NCBI GenBank assembly: GCA_035610365.1 | Contig: CM069433.1 | Coordinates: 194,378,760-194,442,759, forward strand | Reading direction: 5' to 3' | Source: Aquatica leii | Lineage: Eukaryota; Arthropoda; Insecta; Coleoptera; Lampyridae | Length of the DNA stretch: 64,000 nucleotides | Part shown: in pieces, positions 36,050-48,477 of the stretch | Layout: every line of letters begins with the position of its first letter | How positions within the stretch are numbered: position 1 is the stretch's first letter | Made by a program: the position numbers and the translations under genes | Notes under the pieces: model-generated | Told to the model about the DNA's origin: nothing | Databases searched by the model: none | The model's input: only the letters and a program-made list of their open reading frames with translations

Positions 36050-36330
36050 TTTTCGTGTATGGTTTTTGCAATGGAAGTGAACGTGCTCCAACTGCGGAGT
36101 ACCTCAGACGGTACTCAGATCGCACTATTCCCCACCACTCAACATGTTCAAACACTTTTCGTTGCTTGAAAGAGACAGGATTTTTTCCACGTTGTCGTGT
36201 ACAAAGACATGGGCATGGGCAAGCTGTGGTAATTTAAATTCAGTTGAACGAAGTCCTTCTACCAGTATTCGTACAATATCGCACGTAATTCTCACATCTG
36301 GACGGATCGCGCGACTTGTTAAATAATCAT
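36050..36330 (+). pseudogene. fragment of helix-turn-helix (DUF4817-type) transposon protein
   Basis: The frame reads VYGFCNGSERAPTAEYLRRY, then PHHSTCSNTFRCLKETGFFP, and in a shifted frame VERSPSTSIRTISH. The pattern YGxCNGxxxxAxxxYxxRxPxRxxPHHxxFxxxxxRLxETG followed by VExxPxTSTRxIS is that of DNA-binding helix-turn-helix regions found in many insect transposon-derived proteins. Only about 90 codons remain, with a frameshift and stops. Confidence 0.6.
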
Positions 36331-36418
36331 CTTATCGGGCCTAATTTGATGGAATGACGTCGTAGCGTAGAAACTTACATTCCTTTGGAAGATTATTGCC
36401 GAATTACTTAAAAATATG

Positions 36419-38400
36419 TTAAGTTAAAAACATTTTGATATAGTTTTCATGGGGTATAAATTTCGCCCAGTGAAAAATGTCATTTACGCACTGGAGGTTA
36501 CTTGTTATGTTAAAAATCTTTCGATATAGATCGCGCACTGTATGCATTTCGTCCCGGAACGCTCCGTTGCAACATTCAGAGTGTTGGCTGTCATGTTTTT
36601 GTTTTTTTCTTAACGTATCCATATGAATTAAGAAACAAAGACATTTCCAGTGAATGAAATAAACATTGTACATAAAAATCTAACGTGCACGTCCAGTGAG
36701 ACATTCATTTCTAAATATTCGCCTTCATCCACGTCATTAATGGGTGCATTGATTTTATTGTATTTGTGGTACTTGTGAGTCTTCCTGAGGTAAGAATTGA
36801 TTCCTATTATTGTGATATTGATTTTCCCATATATAATATATAATAGCATTTTAGGCTACCGCAACGTGTTAACCATTTTAGAATAGTACATGTCGATTAA
36901 ATAGCTTTCGCTGAAATCGATAACTTGGAGCACATACTAAGTGGAAGGTTACCAACACCAATTTTGCAACATAATCTGGAGTCAAGTCGTTGACGTAATT
37001 TGCGTAATGGTTTACTAAATTTGGACGGACACCTACGATAAGAATAGTAAAAATCACTCGGAAGCTTACATCTTTCTTTACACTAGCAATTTTAGGAAAC
37101 GATTCAAGTATGTCGATAGCTATTAGCATGAATGGACAATCGTGAGTACAATTTCTTTAATTTCTATTAATTCGGGCATTTGTCCAACGTAAAACACGCG
37201 CGACATAACAAACGCAAGTTTGTTTGTACAACTACGGTTTGAATTTATTCTTAGTGCGATTTGCTTCTGTTTGCGAATTTACAAGTTTCGCATCGAATCA
37301 AAGTTTAATTCTTTGATTATTAATTTATTCTGTCCTAATGTACTACGATAATGTTATGTATGGAGTGTTGCTTACCCTCCACGGCTTGCATCAACGTTAT
37401 TGATTGATAAATATCTTAATTGTTGTCAGCGTTGAACAGATTTAAACGACATCTGCCATTAATAGTTTCCCACCGTTTTGGCGCATTTTTAAATTACTTA
37501 GTAATTAGCATACCGAGACCTGCGACCCTCTCGCAGAATTATATTGAGATAGTCGCCTGCATAAGTTACTAGTAAAAAACCACGTAACATACTGATGATA
37601 TTTCCGCTTCGACAGTTAAGCAAACAACACGTGTGTTAACGCCATGCCAAGGGGTTACTACATTTTAAGTATCTTAGATCATCCACGCTGATGTTGAGTA
37701 AATATATTGCTATTTTTGATGTGTTGGTTGTGAGAAATTCGCTGACAATCCTGTTGCTATTTCTAGTTGCCGCCACAATAGATGCGATAAGATCAAATAT
37801 AAGTAAAAGAATTACACAAATAAATAAAAATTCGCTGCACGTAATAAAGTCCCACTTTGTTTGAAAAGCAAACAAAGTTAACGCAAGACAACTAACTGCT
37901 GTTATACCACCGTTTAGATTTGCGTTACTGTGGAAAATATTACGACGAATCGCAGAGCACACCTGTTATTGTACCTTAATTGCCTCTGAAAGTTTAGTGC
38001 ACTTTGCTTTTAATCAATCATATTAAACTTAGCAACTTATTTGTGGTAACTGTGTATATATTTATCAGCATAATTTGCAGGCACTTTATGGGATTTGTGT
38101 CGGACATGCCATTAGCTAATCGCATATTAGAAATGCTGAGCCTGTTTCTAATTTTTAGGTATTTAATTTGAGGTTGGTCGTATGCACACTTGGCCATATT
38201 ACGTTTGTTATCACGAGTAACGTACGCCACATTTTGTATTTGTGTAACAAGTTTTAACGGTGCGCTTTGTTTCAATATTGTAAAATCACCGTAATTTCAT
38301 ACTAATTGACAGTGTTTTTTTGTTGTATTGACCAACGTTAATTTATTAAATGTAACTTTAAGTCATTTACATTTGCTGCTTAGATGTACGAGGTGTTGCC
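36419..38400 (-). pseudogene. gene-like repeat family, copy A (possible chemoreceptor)
   Basis: Several short minus-strand blocks recur, at the protein level, in other copies at 57843-58240, 60188-60447 and 62234-63058. The blocks in order are a hydrophobic segment near 37050-37100 (FRVIFTILIVG), LTPDYVAKLVLVTF near 36940, THKYHKYNKINAPINDVDEG (36721-36780) after an acceptor-like CCTCAG, and SECCNGAFRDEMHTVRDLYR with VNDIFHW (36455-36590) after TGACAG. The VRDLY and VNDIFHW spacing resembles the region before the last membrane segments of insect gustatory receptors, but the match is weak. No intact gene can be assembled, so I call it a pseudogene or fossil gene family. Confidence 0.35.
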
Positions 38401-38478
38401 TAATTAAAAGATGTTTATTATTAGTTGCACTGCGATATTGTTGGCGAATCCTTTGTTGTTAAGATATTTCTTATTCTG

Positions 38479-38692
38479 TAATAGCGGCCGGACTCTATAC
38501 GAAGATGAGAACGTCTTCCGGGTTTGGTCCGTGCCATTGTTGTAATGAAAGTTGCCAACGTTTCGCCCACAGGTGCTCCTCAGGATGTGCGAGAAATCGA
38601 AAAACTCAAACAAGCAACCGAAATCTAACTAAAAACTTCTTAAAAGTTAGGTAATCAACTTGTGAACCAAGCCAGATTCTAAACTCCATAGA
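38479..38692 (-). repeat. single arm of the second Penelope-type palindrome family
   Basis: This region matches one arm of the 34683-35342 palindrome: GTCTTCCGGGTTTGG, then GTTGCCAACGTTTCGCCCAC, then AAGTTAGGTAATCAACTTGT and GCCAGATTCTAAACT. It also carries the outer tail (GCGGCCGGACTCTATAC). A hammerhead-like core CTGAGGA-GCACC-TGT-GGGC-GAAA lies on the minus strand at 38560-38583. There is no second arm here. Confidence 0.75.
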
Positions 38693-38940
38693 AGTAACTT
38701 AAGAAGTAGTCTCCGTATATAAAGAAAGAATTATCGTCACAGCTCGACTCTGATTGAGTTACGGTAGAAAGAGGGCGTGTTTTCAATAAAAGAATAATAA
38801 CCGAGAACCAAAGAGGGAAAAGCTCAAAACCATGATCACGATCTTGTTCTAAAATGCGAGTAATAACGGAACGGTTCGCAAACAATAATTTCGGATTATT
38901 CGATACATCAAAATTCAAGTGATAATCGTTTACTACGAGG
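38693..38940 (-). pseudogene. Penelope-like endonuclease-tail remnant (tentative)
   Basis: Directly next to the single arm is a minus-strand frame with LLFANRSVITRILEQDRDHG and FELFPLWFS. A SxITxHxxxxDHxFxF-type pattern occurs in the C-terminal part of GIY-YIG endonucleases of Penelope-like elements. Position beside the arm supports this. A second, more decayed copy lies at 39820-40080. Confidence 0.35.
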
Positions 38941-39714
38941 ACAGCGAATGCTTGAAAATGTGATTGGGAAATATCACACCCTTTTTATGTCAATCACTTA
39001 AAATTGCTACTATATAATTTTTTTGTAAAGAGATTCGGAAGTACGTTACTTACGTTACGTTAACGAGTGGTTAATTGAACTAAACCTCATCTCGCTTCCA
39101 TGTCTGACGTCACTTGTTCCGATGAGATCTTAATTCAATATATATTATATACTGTTGTTATCTATATGTAAATTGGTTCTTATACTAGCAAGGAAAGTTG
39201 ACGCAGGGCACCGACTCATCAGACGAAGTTGAGTACTAACATCTCGATCTACGACCATCTCCGACTTAAGCTAGCTAAATAAGAGAGTCGACAATCTACT
39301 TTGCTTTTTTTACACATTCACAATTCGTTTGTTACAAATGGGAACAATCTGCTATTTTTATATTTACTTACTTACTTAGATCTGATCCGGCGTTGTCCAC
39401 GAACAATTTTTTTTTATTTCTTTCAAAACCCATTCTTCAGTCGAAATCTTGTAATAACTCTTCAGTGGTCTGTCATCCAGAGCTTCGAATTGAACTTTCA
39501 CATGACAAGTAACTTTTAGTCAATATTCTTAAAAGCCCACGGCTTAACTAACCGCTTTACCCATAGATATAATCCCTTCTATCAACATTTTTCCACCAAT
39601 ACATTTTTCTTTTTTAAAAGTCATGGTATTGTTCGACAAAGCTCCAAAAAAGTTCTGTCTCGTCTGCTTTATAGATGTCTCTTGCTGAATAATTTTTTAG
39701 CAAAGACGGCGACT
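38941..39714. other. no feature identified
   Basis: AT-rich sequence with no recognisable frame or repeat. Confidence 0.4.
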
Positions 39715-40080
39715 TTTTTTAAAAACGAGAAGAAGTAACTTCTCCTGATTTGAAACTTATATTGTGACGAGTTCTAAATTTTAAAAGTCAAGCGAATGAT
39801 CCGCTGAGGCTATTGTCTCCTAAAATTTCTTTCGTATTGCCATAGATCAACATACCTAAGAAGTAATAACCAGGAACCAAAGAGGGGACAGTTTGAAACC
39901 ATGATCACGATTATACTTATTAAAATGTTGATTTTTATGCTCTCTCGGATTTTCTTATTGAAGAAGAATGAAGATTTCGCAATCACCAAAATCAATCAAA
40001 TCTTGTGACCTATAATAAAATAATATGCCTTTTCCTTATACAACGATCAGGTTCTGAAATGCGTGTAATGATGAAACGAT
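39715..40080 (-). repeat. second copy of the 38693-38940 repeat
   Basis: AATAACCAGGAACCAAAGAG and CCATGATCACGAT (39865-39915) repeat the block AATAACCGAGAACCAAAGAG, then CCATGATCACGAT at 38788-38844. GAAATGCGTGTAATGATGAA near 40055 corresponds to AAAATGCGAGTAATAACGGAA near 38852. An insertion of about 140 bp splits the copy. Confidence 0.6.
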
Positions 40081-40969
40081 CAGTTTCACCAATGTAGACT
40101 AAAGTACACGAACAATGAATTTTTGTCCTGTTGTAGAACGTCTACGTGAGTAATTACCAAAAATTTTTTGAGCACCAACAAGGAAAAACCGCGGTACACT
40201 CGATAAAACGCATACGTAAAATGAAATGAAATTAATTACAAAAAAAATTGAAAAATGTGCCAAACAGACGAAAAGTAATAAATCAAACAAAAAAACCAGA
40301 AACAACTGAAAGTGTCATACAAGAATTTAAAACTCAATTCCTTGTGGAATACGAGAAAATTTTTATACAGAATTAAACTGGTAAATTAATATTTAAAAAA
40401 TCAGACTAAGATGAGCACCAGGATACGAATTTGAATTAATTTTTCAACTAAAGTAGTGAAAATCATAAATTTTGTTTTTTTAACGTTTAAAACAATCAAT
40501 ATGTAAGATTTCAAAATATTCAGCATATACAATATGCTGTTTCTAAATTTATTTTATTTCCATAATTCATATTTACTTTTAGTTTAGCAATTCAAATAAC
40601 AAAGATGGTCAATAATCGAATGATAGAGCAATTGAAAAAATAAATGTAAGAATCACAATAAATAATTCCATATTCATCTAGACTAACCTAATTACACACC
40701 AAAACCTATACCAACGTTTTCTGGCACGGTCAATATCATGAAGTTCAACAACCGTTTCAATTGCCAACACACGAATAAATCAATTAACCTACTTATGCAT
40801 ACAATTTATGTAATTTTTTTTGTTTGAATCGTTTAATCGTTACTTAAAACATTGTGTTCTTTCGAATAAAATAACAATTAAAAAGCTTATTAAATACAAT
40901 TAGGACGGCAGAATGGAAATACGCAATAAGAATTTCTCAAATTTAATTTTAAATTATCAAAAATGCATG

Positions 40970-41210
40970 CAGACAAATATTGAAGCAGCGGGGTGTGAAC
41001 GCTTCTTTTATGAGTGAATTTTTAATGGCTCGCCGCCGCCGCGAATTTTATAAAAGGCAAGTCGCGGTTATTGTTTTTTATGCCATTCATTAATAATGTT
41101 AATGAATAATTTAAAAGCATGCAAATTAAAATTGCGCTAGGTTTACATTTACATCACATCAACCCCGTGTCGACGTTTCTTTAACTTTAATTGATCGAGG
41201 GTAAGTAAAC
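40970..41210. promoter_or_regulatory. candidate conserved non-coding or enhancer-like segment
   Basis: In a few hundred bases there are a CGCCGCCGCCGCG run, TTTATAAAAGG, TTTTTTATGCC (Hox/Cad-type), repeated ATTAAT/ATTA homeodomain cores (CATTCATTAATAATG, TTAATGAATAATT), and a perfect POU octamer ATGCAAAT (41117-41124). The GC content and motif density differ from both flanks. There is no reading frame. It might be a developmental enhancer or an upstream promoter; this is inference from motifs only. Confidence 0.3.
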
Positions 41211-41454
41211 AAAAAAAATTCATATTTACCAACAATGAAAAATCGAGTAGAAGAACTTAGTTTTAGAACCAAGATATCTATAACTATATATATAACACCT
41301 AAGTAAATAAAAATGAAAGTTAATAATATCTAACCACGATTATCAAGAATCGTCAAAAAATAATAACAAAAATTATAAATTTTCAGTTTAATGGAAGCAA
41401 TCCTTTTTGAAAGCTTGCATTGTTGCTAGTTCTTGAATATATACTCTTTAACAT

Positions 41455-42560
41455 TACAATTGCAACACCAAAAAAGAGTAGGAATTTTGTGGTCAAACTT
41501 GGCAGGAATGTATAATTACTCAGAGGTAGTAAATAATTAAAATATCAAAGAAAAAAAAACATAAATAAACACAATTTTTGTTTAATAATGCGTTGACCCC
41601 CCTCTCCCTATTGGCTTCACGCTCTATCACTTTTCGTGACATCGATTCCAGCAGGTGGTCGATTTCTTCTTGAGTTATTGTATCCCAAACAACTTGCAAT
41701 TGATGCCGGAAAAATTCCTGTGTCTGTAAAGATGCGCTAAGTTCCTCAGTCTTCTACTCATAATGTCCCACACGTGTTCAATAGACGAAAGGTCATGAGA
41801 TCTAGGTAGTCATCGTAAGAGATTAACATTGGTCTCTTGGAATCGGTCCATAGAGTGTCTTGCTATGTGGGGACGGGTGTTATTCTACTGGAAAAGTGGT
41901 TCTTCCAGCTGCTGAAGAAATGCAAGAAATCGGGTTCTATCAACTCGTTAACATTTCGCCGGGCGTTCATATTGTCTCAGATGAATACCAAACGAGACTT
42001 ACCATTAAGCCATAGTCTATAACAACACATACCATAATCCCCACAGTTTGGTGCACATGTCGCTCAACAAAAAATTGAACATTGATCCGTTCCGCACGTC
42101 ATCATCTGACTCTCATACGATCATATACACACCCAAACAGAATCGGTATTCATCACTGCCATTCCAGATTCCAGTAGAATCGCAGTCTACACCACTCCAA
42201 ACGTTGATAATGGTGTGATTCGAAAGTAAACTCTCCGAAGGGTTACAGGACGCCTTTTATTGCCTAACCATTGATCGGCGATTGATCTGGTACTGGAAAA
42301 TGGCAGTCCTGCACCTCATTTGTTTGCCTTCGTCCAATGTCTACGACGAAGACCTTTCCTAGTCCATGCTTGATAGCAGAGCATGATGGTGGATTGGTTC
42401 CGGTTACGACGATTTGCAATTTCCTTGTACAAAAAACCACCTATACGTAAACCAACAATTCGATTTCGCTTAAAGCGGTAATTTTCACGCTGTCGCATTA
42501 TAGACACAATCACCCTATCAAAACACGCTAAACAGAAGAACCACAAAAGATAACAATATT
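41455..42560 (-). pseudogene. Tc1-like transposase, heavily decayed
   Basis: On the minus strand, 42546-42316 encodes a helix-turn-helix start (RFKRNRIVGLRIGGFLYKEI, then NRNQSTIMLCYQAWTRKG). Further on, in shifting frames, are SDEYRFCLGV near 42150 (first catalytic Asp), WGLWYVLL near 42025, NNTRPHIARHSMDRFQE near 41835-41890 (second Asp already changed), and SSIEHVWDI near 41765-41790 with the catalytic Glu. The order and spacing are those of a Tc1 cut-and-paste transposase (DDE). Many stops are present. The plus-strand ends are not clearly delimited. Confidence 0.75.
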
Positions 42561-43650
42561 AAAATTATCCAAGTTAATGAAGTAGTGGAAACAAAACACA
42601 AACGTCAGATATGCCATTACCATTTGATCGATTTGAATAAAGTTTTAATCATTTACTAGATCTGAATGTTAATAAGAATACAACTAAAGATGTAGCCGTC
42701 AAGAATACTGTTAAACCGCTGATAGGAAACGATAAGTCAACGGTATCAATCCAATCACTGCGCTTATACAATATCAGGTACTAAACGTAAGTTTCATTTT
42801 TTAACTAAACTCTAAATAAAAGTAACAAAGCCCCAGGAATATAAGAGAAGAACCGAACTACAATGAAGAGACACTAACTGTAAATTAAGAGGTAAAACAT
42901 AACCTAGGAAGACTGACACAACTGAAGATTTTGATTTAACAAAGACGCACGACCGAGTGGCGTTGGAATTATTACTTGTCTTCCAAAAAAATATAAAAGA
43001 TCCATTCACTGCAGATACACCAAGAATCTTGGTACCCGATCGACTCTCCAATAAAGACAATTATAGTAAAAGAGACGGAATTAGTAACCTTTATACAATA
43101 TCCAATTAACAAGACAGAGATGACATGTAAATAATCAGTAAACCAAAGAAAAATGCAAAAGTACAGAAAAGACTACTTCTTCCTCGCAGAAAGAATGAAA
43201 TTTGTGGTCACTACCATCACCATATCGTGTTATTGGGCAAATCAAGATCTTCATCTGCATAAGGTACTGCAAGTGCAGAGACTCATGCGCGTAATTAGAC
43301 ATCTACACTAGAGAGGGCCTAGAACCTAGTACATGGTTAAGGGTATTTTTTAATTATGAATTATGTCCTATTGTGTATTAAAAGATATTGTCAGTTTCAT
43401 TTTCTTGAGGGCGACTTGAAGAAGTCTGGGGGGTGCCCGGCCCACCTAGATCCCCCTGTAGTTACGCCGCTGCAAAGACTGCTTCAAGGTATCTTTCACC
43501 TGTGAATGCATCCCCAAGAAAAAATAGACTCAAGATAAGGTTACCTACAATGCCAGTCCAAACGTGAACTTTTTGCGGAAACTGACTATAGAGTTTCCAT
43601 TTCCAGTGTTGATTTTCAGGAGCCCAACATCTACAGTTTTGTCGTATATA
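42561..43650. other. unassigned; possible LINE RT fragment near 42930
   Basis: A plus-strand stretch reads DFDLTKTHDRVALELLL, which resembles the FxDLxKAFDRVxxxLL motif of LINE reverse transcriptases, but no other RT block is visible. Near 43420-43460 the sequence CCACCTAGATCCCCCTGTAG looks like a transposon end. Both are weak. Confidence 0.25.
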
Positions 43651-45241
43651 CAGTGTGGAACTAAGTAACGGATAAATTCGTTAACTTCGTTGTTCCTAGT
43701 TTTCTATAAAAAATCTCGAATGGGTGTAGCGATTTTAACCATAGAGAATATTCAATAATTTTTATCATTTGTTTTTCGAGTTATGGCGTCACCGATATTT
43801 GCTTTAAATGACAACTATGTTTGTTAATACTGGTTTTAATAGTATTAAATACCCTATTAAGCCCAAAAGTTAATGAACAGTTACAAAGAGTGAAAACAAA
43901 TTTTGGGAACATGGCAGTGTAAATAATCTTCTGAAAGCTGGACGTACGCCAATGTTCAATAAAAATAAACTAGAATTTGAAAACAATCTATGATCAACAT
44001 TACTATGAACCACGAGATAAATCTTAAGTTTTTAAAACTCCAAAATAAAGTCATTAAACGACGAGGTACGGGGAGAGAACTGGCTAGCCCCTCATTTTGC
44101 AAGCCTAGAGTGCCGTGCAATCTACGCAAATCTTAGTTCCCGGTCCTCGCACCCCAGGTTTCCGTTACACGGTAGGCGCAGTACCCTACGCGTCCCTACC
44201 GTAGATTTTGCGACCCAATCGCTATTAAGAAATCGACAGTTCAGTGAATTTTTATTTTTGGTCGATCTTCGCTGGCACTACAGAATAAGTCGATGTCCAA
44301 CCTGTACCTAAGCTAGTTTCCAAGCCCCGAGAAGTCAGCACCAATTAGATAAAGCACCAGTTAGTAAGAGTCTCCGCTTATCTCGTTCAGATATTCGTAA
44401 TGCGGGTTGAACGAATTGCTGTCGCAGCATCCTCCATTCTACAAACTGAATACGTTGCAATGTTTGTACGGTCCTCACACTTTAGACGAAGATGCACTAG
44501 GACGAATATAGGAAACGAGTAGATTGCTGAACGATTTATGAGTACAAGATCCAAAGACACTCACATGAACCCCAAGCGTATTGAACTTAGGTACGGCTAC
44601 CCCTCTACTACGCTCTTCTATAATAGAACTCGTTCTTGCGTCTGTTTCCAGAGCTAGTTCTCGATTTACATTGGTGAAACCCTCAGGCCCAGACCATGTC
44701 CAAAGTTCCTGCCTTAAATTCGAAACAGACCTTTGGAGTCGAAACTAGATCCAGATTTATCGACATGGTAAAACTATGGTTAAATGACCCATAATCGTGC
44801 CTCCAGTTCCTGTCCAAAACCAACAGTCATATAGCAAACCGCTTCCGCCCGTTTGGACAGTACCCAGTTAAGTCCACCGCCGTAAAGGGTAGTCAATCAA
44901 AAAACTAGCTTAGTCACGACTACTACCACCGTGAAAACAGTACGTTTCGGTAAAAATATCTGAAATGTTTACAATTGGAATTAATGCCTATATTAGCTGT
45001 TCTATTTCCCAATGCTCCGCCTTATTGCACAATTAACGTGTGACGCTACGTGGATGAAATTCTACCAAAGACATGGTTACAAAGAGAACCTATGAAATGA
45101 CCAGCTAAGTTTCCCAACCTAACACCATTAGACACAATAATTTAAGAGTTCCGAAGTAAAGAATTCGAGAAGAAATTGGGTTAATTACGTCATTAAGGTA
45201 TTACCAATTGGTACAGAATCGTCAATTATAAATATTAGCAT

Positions 45242-45400
45242 CCAATCTTTAAATTTGGTTTTCGAACTGGTTACTATGTCGCTGATGAATTGGGCTTCTT
45301 GACGTTTCGGTCATCATCTGGAGACATCGTTCAGACAATTTTCTGAAACTGTTTTGTTTAACCTTGAGTTCAAGTATTCACTTATTCCGAGTAATAACGA
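45242..45400 (-). repeat. degenerate Penelope-type end with hammerhead-like residue
   Basis: On the minus strand the sequence reads CCAGATGATGACCGAAACGT (about 45303-45322), then AAGAAGCCCAATTCATCAGC. The ATGA and GAAACGT spacing is like the cores in the other arms, but the leading CTG is changed. It lies directly to the left of the Penelope-like element. Confidence 0.35.
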
Positions 45401-45429
45401 AGTCAGTCAAGCGGTAACGGAACGATAAG

Positions 45430-46920
45430 GTTCGTTAATCACGCTAATCGCTATTGGTATAAATATCGTCATTTCCACTTTTTCTTTCAGTGACATTTAC
45501 CACTCTGAAGATGCAAGCTGCAATGTCTTGCGAAACGTCAGTTTGTTTGGGTTCACGAACGACAATACGGCAAAAGCCAAGTTCTACTTCTTGTTTTGGC
45601 TCTCAAGAAGAGACTATGACCAAGCCTAAGTCTGGGTGTTTTACTACGACGCGGTCTAAGCCGAAAGTCGCTTATAATTTTAAACATAACAACCGCGAAA
45701 GCTTAAGATTTTATTCTAATATGTTCTTTCAGTCTGGTGTTAATATTCCTTTTAATCATTCCTACAAGAGCGGGAAATACTATAGACTCCGGGATCTTAA
45801 AGTTTCTTCTTAAGTTCTTTGGCTTTAGAAAACAGGGTTGACATCTTATCTTTAGCACTGAAGACCACTTTCACTTCATTTCTCTTGAGCAGTCCTGGTA
45901 TCTCCTTCGGTTGTCTTCGGATCCCTCATGTGGTATCCATTCTTCAGTAGAGCACTTTCTAGATCCTTCATTTCTTTCCTCTTCAGAAAATTCTGGTTCA
46001 CATATCTTTTTTGCCTTCCTCGCAAGTTGTAAGGCATCGGATAGTGGTGTGATTAAGCATTTAAATAACTGTCCGTGTGCGTTAGTTTCCTGTATACCCG
46101 GTAATCCAATGAGCTGTCGGCCTTGTTGCTTAAGAGGACATCTAGAAATAGTGTACTCCCGATGTTTACTATCTCCATAGTGAATTGGTTGTTTGATTGT
46201 TGAGATGCACCATGAACTCGCCGAGTTTTTTCACCGTAGAGCCACAATACAAAGGTCGCTACCAGCACTTCCGTTTCAGATTGCTGGTCGCCAGTACTCT
46301 GTTCTCGAATGCTTCCATATGTAGATGTTTGCTACTATTGGAGACAGATTGGAATCCATTGAACTTGAACAGTGTAGACTTAGTAAAGACGTATCAGGTC
46401 GATCAGTGTCCCATCCATGTCTTCTTTCTCCAGGTGTTGATGAATGAGTTCCAAAGCTTGGTCCGTAGAGATTTTGCCAAAAAGAGAAATGACACCAAAA
46501 CTTACCTGGATGTCGGTAGATTGCAGTCTCATACTCCGTATCTTGTCGATGAAGTTGGTCTTAATGTGACAAACTTCTGTAGACTGTTGCACAACTACCT
46601 TGTTAGCTTGTGGCTGGCTGATCACGTTGCGCCGACAATCGGTCAAAGAAGTATTCCTGGTTTGTGAATCTTAGGAAAGCCGTAGAGCCGAATCTTCTGT
46701 TTGGATTCCTTGTGATCTTCTCGTAGATGGGGTCTCCAAGAGAGCGTTGTAGGCAATGTAGTCCGCCGTCCATGACCACAGTGGCATTCGCCTTGTCGGC
46801 TGGAACAACGATGATTTTCTTATTTCTCCTTAGCAATTGTAAGACTTTTCGCTGTTCTTCGCATATATTGGATTTCGGTAGTTTGGCCTTCTCCAGATGT
46901 TCGGTGTCTTGATTCTTAAC
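45430..46920 (-). mobile_element. Penelope-like element (reverse transcriptase plus arm repeat)
   Basis: The RT frames are on the minus strand (46912 to 45910). The region 45430-45718 is a single copy of the arm repeat that forms the palindromes at 3122-3622 and 60744-61040. A hammerhead-like core (CTGAAGA, stem GCAAG/CTTGC, GAAA) lies at 45505-45535 on the plus strand, that is, antisense to the RT. Penelope-like elements are known for RT with a GIY-YIG endonuclease, terminal repeats and hammerhead motifs. The copy is broken by frameshifts. Confidence 0.75.
45700..46912 (-). pseudogene. Penelope-like reverse transcriptase with GIY-YIG remnant
   Basis: Going down the minus strand: IIVVPADKANATVVMDG (46770-46820, typical start of Penelope RT), DPIYEKITRNPNR, then IKTNFIDKIRSMRLQ and DIQVSFGVISLFGKISTD (46440-46570, RT block with the first catalytic Asp position reading FG where FD is usual), then TMEIVNIGSTLFLDVLLSNK and YRVYRKLTHTDSYLNA (46053-46180). 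Near 45740-45800 there is DPGVYSISRSC and NTRLKEHI, a fragment of the GIY-YIG endonuclease with frameshifts. The YADD block is not readable. The element is dead as a coding unit. Confidence 0.75.
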
Positions 46921-47323
46921 TTACTAACGTAGTGTTATTCCAAAGTAGGTTTTACGAACAAATTCATAGTTACTACTGAAGTTCTACAGAGTTGATAAAA
47001 CAATTCTAGCATAATTTTTCAACCTTTCTTATAATTTTAAAATTAAAACAAATGTGTGCTCAATTAGAATGCACCAAACTTATGTGACTACATTCATTTT
47101 ACCAATTTAATACATATTCTAATGTCTCTTTTTCTCAATATTCTTTAGATATATAAATTGAAAAGTTTGTACAGTTTGAAATCAAATAAGAAATACTATT
47201 AAAATCAGTGGTATAAAACATACGTTGCGATTTAAAAAAAATGTCTATGATACTGAAAATATTCTCTATGGTTAAAATCGCTATATTCCTTTGAGATTTT
47301 TTTCGGAGAATTACCACACTGTA

Positions 47324-48477
47324 TAATTTAGAACAATTTAGAAAAGGTTTATTTAATTTACTTATGATAGTCATAATGAATCACTCTGTATATATACAAT
47401 TGATACAGTAAATCTTCTGATATAACGCAATCTAATGCATCAATACGTGAATTTTTTTTGCAATTAATACCAATTGAGTTGTAATAACTATTTTGATTTA
47501 ATTAAAGGATAAAAGCAATATGTTGATAGCGAATTTTAGAACTAGTCATACGTTTGCGCAACCGGATAAACCCAGCTAAACCCATCATCAAACTTTCTTT
47601 TTACGAGTTACATCAATAACTGCGTCAAAAAAATGAAGCGTACAATCTCTCCCTTGTTAGAACACATAATACGTCTGTGCTATAGTCGACCTCATCGAAA
47701 ATTCCTATATAGGATTACGGCATTTATTAGTAATAACTGAAATATTTTTAAGCTTTATAGGAACTAATTGATCTAAATGCGATTTTTTTGTGAAAAAAGT
47801 TTGTTTTTTAACAGAAAAATATGAGTTAATCCTAAAGGGAATATTTTTGGAGAGACCGACTATATCTGAACTACAATTGATTATTGAGTTTTAGTGCATT
47901 AAGTTTAATGTTATTTAAATAATTCTTTAATAACCGTAATTAGTCAACTGTAGGTTATTATTTATTAATTTAAAAGTTGACCTTTTTCCATTAAACCTAA
48001 AACTGAAATTAATTGACTTATATAAGAAAGTCATACAAAACATGTTATCATATTTTTAGATTTAATAACATTAGAAATTCTATTATTAAATGTAAATCTT
48101 GTCCTTCGACAATTGGAAAATTACGTAACGATTTCTTTTTCTATAAGTAATTTAGAGTTTAAAGCATATTTTCTAGTTGTCAAGAGTCGCTGTAAAAAGG
48201 TCCTTGATCTTAAATTGTTCCATTCCGTCCTCGCCGAATTTGGAGACGTTGACAATTTAAAAACTTTTCAACATACAAAGCCTATCACATAATTCATGAC
48301 ATAAGAAGAAAGAACGTCTTAAAGTGAAAATTAAAAAAATTAATTATAAATTCAAGTTTCGTTTTAAAGTTCAGGACCGATTAAAAAACTTTTGAATAGT
48401 GGCAAAAATCCCAGAAACAAGAAAGTAATTCTAAGATGTTATAAAGATCACAATAAAACAACCACTTTTCTGACTTA
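47324..48477. other. AT-rich, no feature identified
   Basis: No exon, repeat or motif that I can support. Confidence 0.4.

Larger units (their letters stand above)
43651..47321. mobile_element. TA-flanked DNA transposon with inverted ends, hosting a Penelope-like element
   Basis: The left end TA|CAGTGTGG is at 43651 and the right end CCACACTG|TA at 47321. Inner parts of the ends also match in inverted orientation: GCGATTTTAACCATAGAGAATATT is at about 43731-43754 and, inverted, at about 47257-47280. A TA target and CAGTG-type ends are typical of the Tc1/mariner superfamily. The interior at 43800-45240 shows no readable transposase. 45430-46920 is a Penelope-like element, presumably a later insertion. 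Confidence 0.6.
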
